NCBI GenBank assembly: GCA_028565635.1
Contig: JAOXYB010034617.1
Span: 6,701-20,223 of the forward strand
Length of the DNA: 13,523 bases
Source: Phoronis ovalis
Taxonomy: Eukaryota > Phoronida > Phoronidae
Reading direction: 5' to 3'
Shown: piece after piece, positions 1-13,523 of the stretch
Numbering within the stretch: the first letter of the stretch is position 1
Layout of the letters: each line of letters starts with the position of its first letter
Translations under genes and position numbers: made by a program
The notes under the pieces: generated by a model
Seen by the model: only the letters and a program-made list of their open reading frames with translations
Databases searched by the model: none
What the model was told of the DNA's origin: nothing

Positions 1-169
1 TTAATACCACGTGTTACAGGTTTTTACCTGGGGTATGAGACCCCACCAAGTTTTGCTTAAGTGACCCCCAGGATGTGGCTAAATTAATATGATAACAGAT
101 CGTGTAAAGTTAACGTTTAACTTTTCAAACTTTCTGTGTTCTGCATATATACATGTAAAATTCATCTTT
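1..169. other. Intergenic, no gene seen
   Basis: It contains a short inverted repeat, CCTGGGG (28-34) with CCCCAGG (66-72), possibly the edge of another repeat. No coding signal was recognised on either strand. Confidence 0.4.
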
Positions 170-178
170 TTAAGTAGT

Positions 179-237
179 GGTCCACTGTGGCTGAGTGGAT
201 TGAGAATTGGTCACTTAACAGAAGCAGGTTCCTTTCT
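179..237 (+). repeat. tRNA-like segment, possible SINE head
   Basis: TGGCTGAGTGG at 188-198 matches the RNA polymerase III A-box consensus exactly. GGTTCCTTTCT at 227-237 is a degraded B box at about the right distance (39 nt). The 3' acceptor strand that would pair with TCCACTG at 181-187 is missing, so it is not a functional tRNA gene. It is probably a decayed tRNA-derived SINE or tRNA pseudogene. Confidence 0.5.
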
Positions 238-394
238 CACAAAAATCTAACAATTTTAAATTTAAAAATCTTTATCTTTATGATTCAGTACCTTAATGAT
301 TAATGGACTGTAAATTCACTGCAGAATCTATTAAATGCTTATAACCATACTGGTACTGCCATATAAAGCAATGAAATTTGGAGTTCAGGGATGG

Positions 395-520
395 GTTTCT
401 CTAAGATATCTTACGACGATTGTTATCTTAAAGTCTAAACTTATGCTAAATTTAATCATAAACGCATCATAAACTTAGATTTGAGATACGATAACTTTCA
501 CGAAACCCACGCGGCTTGAT
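395..520. repeat. Imperfect inverted repeat
   Basis: TGGGTTTC near 391-398, followed by GTTATCTTAAAGTCTAAACTTATG, is mirrored by CATAAACTTAGATTTGAGATACGATAAC followed by GAAACCCA. The arms differ by small indels and substitutions. It resembles a small, old MITE core; there is no coding potential. Confidence 0.5.
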
Positions 521-546
521 GCCTCTCCCTTTTAGTAACTGTAAAT

Positions 547-581
547 CTGGGACTAATATAAGTTAGTTATATTAGTCCCAG
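547..581. repeat. Perfect 15-bp inverted repeat with 5-nt loop
   Basis: CTGGGACTAATATAA (547-561), loop GTTAG, then TTATATTAGTCCCAG (567-581). The outer part contains GGGACTA / TAGTCCC, the same core as the termini of the two foldback elements at 1511-2032 and 2346-2799, but facing outward. It is flanked by similar octamers CTGTAAAT and CTGTGAAT. Confidence 0.8.
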
Positions 582-600
582 CTGTGAATGGACCACTTAA

Positions 601-1510
601 ATTGCTTATGAACACTAAATTGGAACACTATTGTATGTCTGTAGCATCAACAGATAAAATTGTGTACAATATGGAATGAAATTATGTATATAAATAATAA
701 AGCCAAATAGTTTCACTATAATAATAACACAAACTTTGTCTCAATTAAATAAACTGTGTAAGTCTCTTGCATCTTCATAGATGTTCCAGTTCTTTTTTCT
801 GGTTCTGTTACACTTATGTCCATCCATTTCAGTAATGGCTTCTAAAAGATTACAAAGTCAATTCAGCTGGTTGCATTTTACTGGACTCAGTTGTTTGATG
901 TCCAAGATAAAGAAATTCATAGAACACTGCTTGACCGATTACTATTTAACTAGGTTGAAGTACATATTGCAATTTTTTTACGAAAGGATATTTGAGTTAC
1001 ATTATAAGTACTGTGGAAAAGAGCAATGCAGGTACAGAAAATGGACAAAATGTATGAAAGACAAGGTTTATGTATCTAAGCTTCATCTGGATAATCTGTC
1101 ATAAACAAATGTCACTATCCATAACTTTACTATTCTGCTAAAAGTTTTATAACTATTATTTTAAGCGGTAGGTATGAACCGCCCAAGGTAATAAATCCTG
1201 TGGCAAGCAATATCAAATTAATTAAATTAACACCATGTCCTAACCATCTAGTCAAAGCCAAAATTATCAATTATTAAATTATAGGTTCACAGACTCCACA
1301 TGTGCTAACAAGGGATACTTTTTTACAACGAGGTACGTAACGTGCATTTCGCATTTAGGGTATATATTTAGCTAAATATTGGCAAATAGGATATTGTTTT
1401 TAGAATTAGATCTTCCTTCCAAAGGGTATGTTTTTCACCATATTTTTTATATACAGTGCGCATTGATAAGGGAGAAATTTTCACTATCAGACACAAAAAA
1501 ATCAGGCTAA
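601..1510. other. Intergenic, AT-rich, with one unsupported plus-strand frame
   Basis: A 107-codon ATG frame on the plus strand spans 781-1104. It is rich in Phe, Leu, Tyr, Lys and Cys, matches no family I recognise, and has no splice or promoter context that supports it. The rest is AT-rich without structure that I can name. Confidence 0.4.
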
Positions 1511-2032
1511 TAGTCCCGAATTCGTGCTACGCCTCAGACAATTTCTGACAGGTGAGGCTTGCCGAACGTCATGAATCCTTGTATAGGAAATCATAGTGAA
1601 AGTAACCAATCGTCCAAAAAGTGTGTAATCCTTACCACATGAGTTAAATATTATACTGTTAATACTGTGTGCCTATTGAACTTCAACACTGACTACTCCT
1701 GTACTACTGCAATTGACAAAAAATACTAACAGCATATTTCCTCCACAAGTTCGTCTTCCACCATGACTTTAGGGTCGTGATTGCACATTTTTTGCCTATA
1801 TGCCAGTGCAGCTGGAGTTCTAAATGGTGACTGGAGTAGTCAAAGTTAAAGTTTAATAGGCACACAGTATCAGGAAATTAATATTTTAACTCGACATATG
1901 GCAGGATTACACACTTTTTGGATGGTTGGTCACTTTCACTATGATTTGCTATATAAGGATTTGCGACGTTCGGCAAGCTTCACCTGTCGGAAATTGTCTG
2001 AGGCATAGCACGAACTCATGAAATCAGGACTA
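1511..2032. mobile_element. Foldback / MITE-like element A with ~190-bp inverted arms
   Basis: The left arm (about 1511-1699) and right arm (about 1833-2032) are inverted copies, aligned by eye with frequent long identical runs such as GCCTCAGACAATTTC, CTTGCCGAACGTC, AAATCATAGTGAAAGT and AAAAAGTGTGTAATCC. A spacer of about 130 bp separates them. The ends are TAGTCCCGA on the left and CAGGACTA on the right. No transposase frame is present, so this is a non-autonomous element. The duplicated target may be TA (ends then starting GTCC), or GGCTAA, which occurs beside the left end and 3 bp beyond the right end; this is unresolved. Family not recognised. Confidence 0.85.
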
Positions 2033-2345
2033 GGTGGCTAAATAATCAGTGTGAGAACGTGTTTATACTTTTCTGATCATTTTGCTGAAGTGAGGTTTAC
2101 TAAAGGCATCACTCTTTAAGCCTGCAAGTCTTCTAAAGGGGTGTTTTTTTTAACAGGCTATATATGCCAACGTATTTAGTTTACAATTTACCACAGGGCA
2201 CAGGATAATTTTCTTATTCACACAGTACATTTTCAAAAAAATATTAAAATTTATTCTTGACACGCATATAATTTGCAAGTGGATTTACCACAGGATGCAG
2301 TTGTATATATTTTGGAAGCTTTTCACAACAGGGCATATTTAAATC
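2033..2345. other. Intergenic spacer between the two foldback elements
   Basis: Just over 300 bp of AT-rich sequence with no coding signal or clear repeat. It separates the right end of the first foldback element from the left end of the second. Confidence 0.4.
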
Positions 2346-2799
2346 TAGTCTTGGCTTTATGACCCTACTACCACCGTAGGGTAATATGGCCCAGATAGTG
2401 TTAAAACCAGTACTCCCAGTAGAAGTTAAGTCTCTTGCAAAAACACTCACCGTTTGTCAAAAAATTCAAACCAAATTGTCGTCTTGTTTGTCTATGCTAC
2501 TCCTTCTAGTTATCTGCCACTTGAAGCTTGAATAATACTTCTCAAGATGACTTTTAGACTAATAAAATCTTCAAGATGGAATTTCGCACTGGTCTGAGTG
2601 GTAATTGTATGCTAAAAGTCACCTAAAAGCTTCAAGTGGCAGATAACACAAGAAGGAGTATCAGAGATAAATAAGACAACAATTTAGTTTGAAATTTTTG
2701 ACACATATAGTGAGTGTTTTTGCAAGAGGCCAACTTCTACTGGTTTTAACACTATCTGGGCCATGACCCTACGGCAGTAGGATCACGAAGCCAGGACTA
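2346..2799. mobile_element. Foldback / MITE-like element B with ~190-210-bp inverted arms
   Basis: The left arm (about 2346-2557) and right arm (about 2612-2799) are inverted copies around a 54-bp centre. Shared runs include GGCCCAGATAGTGTTAAAAC, CTCTTGCAAAAACACTCAC, TTATCTGCCACTTGAAGCTT and TGACTTTTAG. The ends are TAGTCTTGGC and GCCAGGACTA. The left arm carries small insertions relative to the right. Short minus-strand frames within it are by-products. It encodes no transposase. The flanks share ATTTAAATC (2337-2345 and 2807-2815), but the right copy is not adjacent to the end, so it is not a clean target duplication. Confidence 0.85.
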
Positions 2800-2821
2800 A
2801 TTTAAAATTTAAATCCTCAAT

Positions 2822-3031
2822 TTATTTTAGTAGACCCTGGAGGCCTGCTGCACCAAACTTCATAGTTGAAGATACTGACGGAAAACACAGACTGTCACAT
2901 GTGTCTATGCATAAGGTACAACGCCCTTCTTTGAGAAATTTGTGTGCGTTTTGAAATACCTTTTCCTGTGTTTCTTTCTTTTCAGCCACAGTTTCTGTGC
3001 TATCTTTCTCAAAAAAATCCTCTTCCTCCAT
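2822..3031 (-). CDS. Doubtful small frame or first exon, unknown product
   Basis: From ATG at complement 3029-3031 (context AAAATGG, good for initiation) the frame runs 69 codons to a stop at 2822. The start, MEEEDFFEKDSTETVAEKKE, is strongly acidic and then charged, followed by QEKVFQNAHKFLKEGR. A possible donor AAG/gtattt at complement 2954-2959 would make 2960-3031 a 24-codon first exon. I do not recognise the protein. It ends about 20 bp from a foldback element and lies downstream of the AGAP poly(A) site on the same strand. It may be a real first exon of a neighbouring gene or chance. Confidence 0.25.
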   Translation of the reverse strand: MEEEDFFEKDSTETVAEKKETQEKVFQNAHKFLKEGRCTLCIDTCDSLCFPSVSSTMKFGAAGLQGLLK

Positions 3032-3119
3032 TTTCAAAACAGGAAGCAGGTAACATATCCAACAAAACGACCCTTCGAACTTGTAGATTTTAAAGGAGAA
3101 ACAAAATAGCAAATATACT

Positions 3120-3569
3120 GCTTTTGGTGAAATTATACTACACTCGAATGACGTTCGAATCAGCCTTGATAATGTTTGTCAAAACTGTGCAAATTTACAG
3201 CAAAATACTTTAAATATTAAACATTAAGTTGAAATTTCTCTTTTATGATCACATGATTGTCATGTGATCAAAATATAAGTCAAATCAACTGTCACAGGAC
3301 ATGATTTAGATAATATCCAACCTTTGAGATTATAGAATTTGTCTACTCTTTCATTGAAAGAAATGTTTGTGGAAATATGGTAAATGCAAAAAAATACAAC
3401 AAAATTAACACTGACTCATGAATAGAGAAGTCTACTTTATGAAATTTGAGTTTTAAAATAAAAGCAGTTATTCAGTTCTATTTTTGTTATTCCACTTTCT
3501 TCTCAAATTCTAAACAATAACTGCTGTGTAAATCTAAGCATGCATTAAATAAGAATTAAAACCACCTCT
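3120..3569. other. Intergenic gap downstream of AGAP
   Basis: AT-rich, without a coding signal on either strand. Apart from the paired E-box palindrome at 3246-3270 nothing stands out. If the frame at 2822-3031 is real, this gap would contain its promoter. Confidence 0.4.
3246..3270. promoter_or_regulatory. Perfect 11-bp palindrome with paired E-box (M-box-like) sites
   Basis: TGATCACATGA (3246-3256), TTG, TCATGTGATCA (3260-3270). Each arm holds TCACATGA or its inverse, the E-box form bound by MITF/TFE-type and USF bHLH-zip factors in animals. It lies between the AGAP 3' end and a possible minus-strand start at 3031. A regulatory role is inferred from motif and place only. Confidence 0.35.
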
Positions 3570-3586
3570 CTGTTAATATGAGATAT

Positions 3587-3592
3587 TTTATT
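3587..3592 (-). terminator. Candidate distal poly(A) signal AATAAA for AGAP
   Basis: Plus strand TTTATT, so AATAAA on the minus strand, about 1.04 kb after the stop. Cleavage would fall near 3565-3577. Chosen as distal because sequence beyond it leads towards a possible next gene and the repeats. Confidence 0.45.
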
Positions 3593-4488
3593 TTTTGTAT
3601 ATTCAATACACAGAATAATTCCATACTACATTCTATGCAATTTACAGTGTACTCACAAAGCATGCAAAACAACAAGCCAACAAATATTCACAACAAATAA
3701 GTTCACTGTTAATTACATTATTTTGCATAATTCAAATTCTGGGCAATTTAAGCAAATATACTGAGATTAAAGAACTAAAAATTCAGAGCGAGCTTTGAAA
3801 AAATACTTTTACATTTATTGTAAGGCATAACAGTTTAGTGGGAGCCATAATTTTAGCAACATGGAACATTATAATATAAGCCAATCTACATTCAATATAT
3901 TTCGGCATTACCATAATAGAATTCATGTCCACCAAAATCTAATGAACTGAGCAGTAATCTAAAACAAAACATACAGAAAACACATTTTTTGATTGCGTTC
4001 ACTAAAAGTAGGACTCGTACAGCAAAACAGTCAAAGTGAAAGTCATTGCTCTAAACAAGGAGCACACAGAACCAATGTATCTATTTCATGTCAGGATAGC
4101 ACCAACATAAATACACTAAGAAACAAAATGTCATACAAAATTAAAATTCCTACAATAATTGATTGTTTATAATTACATACATATTATACATAAATATTTT
4201 ATATAAAAATGAGTATTTACATATGAAGATAATGACAAAGTTTGGCATTAGGAAATAAATAATTTCCTGCAAGAATATGCATATTTTTTCAATTTACAAA
4301 CATGGCTAGACCACAGTCACAGATGTAATTTTAGTTACATAACTTGCTATGCAGAAAAAGTGCAGACAAAATGTAAGACATTTTCTTTAAAACTTGAAAT
4401 CTTAAAAAAAAAAAAGATCCTACAGCAATTAAAAAAAAACCCAGTGATGTAGTGATCATGACAACTTCAAAAACTTGGTAAGCTTGAA

Positions 4489-4494
4489 TTTATT
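4489..4494 (-). terminator. Candidate proximal poly(A) signal AATAAA for AGAP
   Basis: AATAAA on the minus strand about 136 nt after the TAG stop; another lies at complement 3814-3819. Use of this one would give a short 3' UTR. In AT-rich DNA such hexamers occur by chance. Confidence 0.3.
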
Positions 4495-4629
4495 GTTCCT
4501 TTAGCAATGTTATACTTTGTTGTAGTAGAATAAAACCAAGTTCATATATCCCATTTCTCATAAGAAGCTTGAGGAAGTTAAGTTACATGTATTTTGAAGC
4601 AGAATAACATTAATCCATATTATGAAGCA

Positions 4630-11948
<7,319 letters not shown>

Positions 11949-13523
11949 CTGTGTAGGAGAATTTTACAATGTCAACAAACCGTTTTTGACAGAATGATGC
12001 AATATTAATGAATTCTAAGGAATGAAACACGGTTGATCCCAATGACTCTTAGTAGTGATTATTATCCAGCAGGTTTTTTAGTAGCTATGAAAAAACAGAA
12101 AACAATGAGCAGGAGATTTGTGTCAAAAATTACATTCATATCTGAGTAAAATGGAACAAAAAACTTGACAGATATGTATAACTTGAAGTTATTTTGAAAA
12201 TTAAACAAATTATAGCATAATACAAGAATCTTTTAGCATTTTATTTCTTTAGAATTCATTTTATTTCCATTCCAACACGCTCAAGCAGTCGCAGTGGCAT
12301 GAAGCAAAAAAAAGCTACACAGGAGATGAAAATCGAAGTTCACAGTATTTGTGTGCAGTAGATCTAGCCTAAGAAAAATGATCGCCAAACAACGAATCAG
12401 TCTCATAAACTGAACTGAAACATGTACCTAAAAAGAAAATCTATTTGCATTAGATCCAGGGATTTGCACTCACAGAATATAGGAGTAGACATGAACAAAA
12501 TGAAAATTGATTGTAACTGATATGGAAGAGTATTTTTTCTAAAGTTGGGCATGTTACAAATCTAGTGCAAAGGTTTTGAATAAAATTTATATGTGAAAGA
12601 GGTGAATTTTACCATGTCTATCAAACAGGGCACACTTTGCAATTGTTTATAACGCTAAAACATATTGTATTCAAGCCTACAGTATGGATGCTTAAAGGAC
12701 TTTTTTTTGATTCTATATTAACGCATGTATACTCAATGTTTTCAGAAGTGCCAACCCCTGGCATTACACCAGTCAAAGCCACCATCAACAGTTTTATGCC
12801 GTGTTTATAGCCCCTTACTTGTTTCTCCCTTTTTGTCTGAAATACAAAATAATCTATATGAAAAGATAGCGAGAAGTCCCCAACAAAAGTTAGTAAATAC
12901 TAGTAAGTGAATATTAACAAAAAGTTAAATTACGAAATATAAAACAGCAGGCGCAAGTAGGATTATGAAAACAGCAGGTATAACAACTTAACAAAGATGA
13001 AGGCAAACAATATTTAATTTACGCTGCTTGCATCGACACATGTTATAACAAATAAAGAGGTGCATCTTCAATGTATGCAAAACTTCTGCCCAAAATTTGA
13101 GTACTTCAACCATGTGCAATTATGATTACTGAATTATGTAATTCGCAATCATTGTTTATGCTCTGCGTGTGCGACTGCTAGATAGGTATAATGGTACTTT
13201 TATTTTTAAGTGTAGTTCCCCGATTGCTGCACCGAAGATGCACAAAACAAATACGGCAATAACACACAACACACAGTCACCTACTAACAAAACAGAACAC
13301 TGTTCTGGCATACGAGGGAGAGACATGGAAAACTAGAATTACAAGAACTTTTCATTTCTCAGTTCAGCATTATTATGCCACTAAACAAGCTGCCTGTGTG
13401 CCATGTGTTTTGAGCGTTGATTCTGATTATCATGACATTTGCTTCTGTACATTTAGGGCAATGTTTCTGTTCCATGTCATGATAAACAAAATGCAACTAA
13501 GTCAACATAAAGTGAAAACATAA
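11949..13523. other. Probable AGAP intron running out of the window
   Basis: Upstream of the first visible exon I searched the minus strand by eye for the GTPase-like domain (for example a GKSSL P-loop) and found none. Open frames here, such as the plus-strand one at 12725-12910, have no recognisable content. A loose 25-bp similarity (about 11957 and 12599, GAATTTTAC.ATGTC) is probably chance. The remaining exons should lie beyond 13523. Confidence 0.6.

Larger units (their letters stand above)
170..600. mobile_element. Possible TTAA-flanked element with short inverted termini
   Basis: TTAA occurs at 170-173 and 597-600, and just inside are inverted AGTGGTCCA (176-184) and TGGACCACT (589-597), 9 bp perfect. 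TTAA duplication is typical of piggyBac-type insertion, but a 3-base offset in the left terminus and the shortness of the repeats make this tentative. The interior holds a tRNA-like segment, an imperfect inverted repeat (about 395-520) and a perfect hairpin, so it may be nested insertions. Confidence 0.3.
3570..4629 (-). other. Probable AGAP 3' UTR
   Basis: About 1.06 kb of AT-rich sequence follows the TAG stop with no coding signal on the minus strand. The distal limit is set by a consensus AATAAA (complement 3587-3592). Minus-strand ATTTA pentamers and poly-T runs are present, as is common in long 3' UTRs. The extent is inferred from the poly(A) signal only. Confidence 0.5.

Noticed and set aside
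2244-2450. 68-codon minus-strand frame.
   Set aside because: It lies largely in the left arm of foldback element B; an inverted-repeat by-product with no homology.
12725-12910. Frames on both strands around 12700-12910, considered as exons of the GTPase-like domain.
   Set aside because: No P-loop or other GTPase motif in either strand's translation.

Overview
The window is animal nuclear DNA. It is AT-rich by eye, has no operon-like packing, and carries one recognisable gene on the minus strand, cut into many small exons by GT-AG introns. The gene is an AGAP / centaurin-gamma family Arf GTPase-activating protein, the family of vertebrate AGAP1-3 and insect CenG1A. The species cannot be fixed from the sequence. 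Protein wording and intron density suggest an invertebrate, perhaps an arthropod, but this is only an impression.

Layout, left to right. Positions 1-3000 are repeat-rich intergenic DNA. They hold a degenerate tRNA-like (SINE-head) segment inside a possible TTAA-flanked element (170-600), a perfect 15-bp hairpin (547-581), and two long-armed foldback elements of MITE type (1511-2032 and 2346-2799). The two foldbacks begin and end with the same TAGTCC-type motif. A doubtful minus-strand reading frame (2822-3031) follows, with a strong E-box-like palindrome (3246-3270) upstream of it. From about 3570 to 4629 lies the probable 3' UTR of the AGAP gene.

From 4630 to 11948 there are 11 coding exons that I could join in phase. 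Read on the minus strand they give 552 codons plus a stop: a Ser/Pro/Arg linker, the first half of a PH domain, a low-complexity insert, the second half of the PH domain, an ArfGAP zinc-finger domain with all four cysteines and the arginine finger, and C-terminal ankyrin repeats ending at a TAG stop. The N-terminal GTPase-like domain expected for the family is not visible and should lie beyond 13523. Positions 11949-13523 look like intron.

The points most worth a second look are: a reading frame that stays open for about 340 nt through the second visible exon and encodes a hydrophobic segment; two competing splice donors 11 nt apart just before the ArfGAP domain; and the cluster of foldback elements sharing terminal sequence. 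I saw no clear sign of a wholly new system; the core of the window is a conserved Arf-GAP gene.
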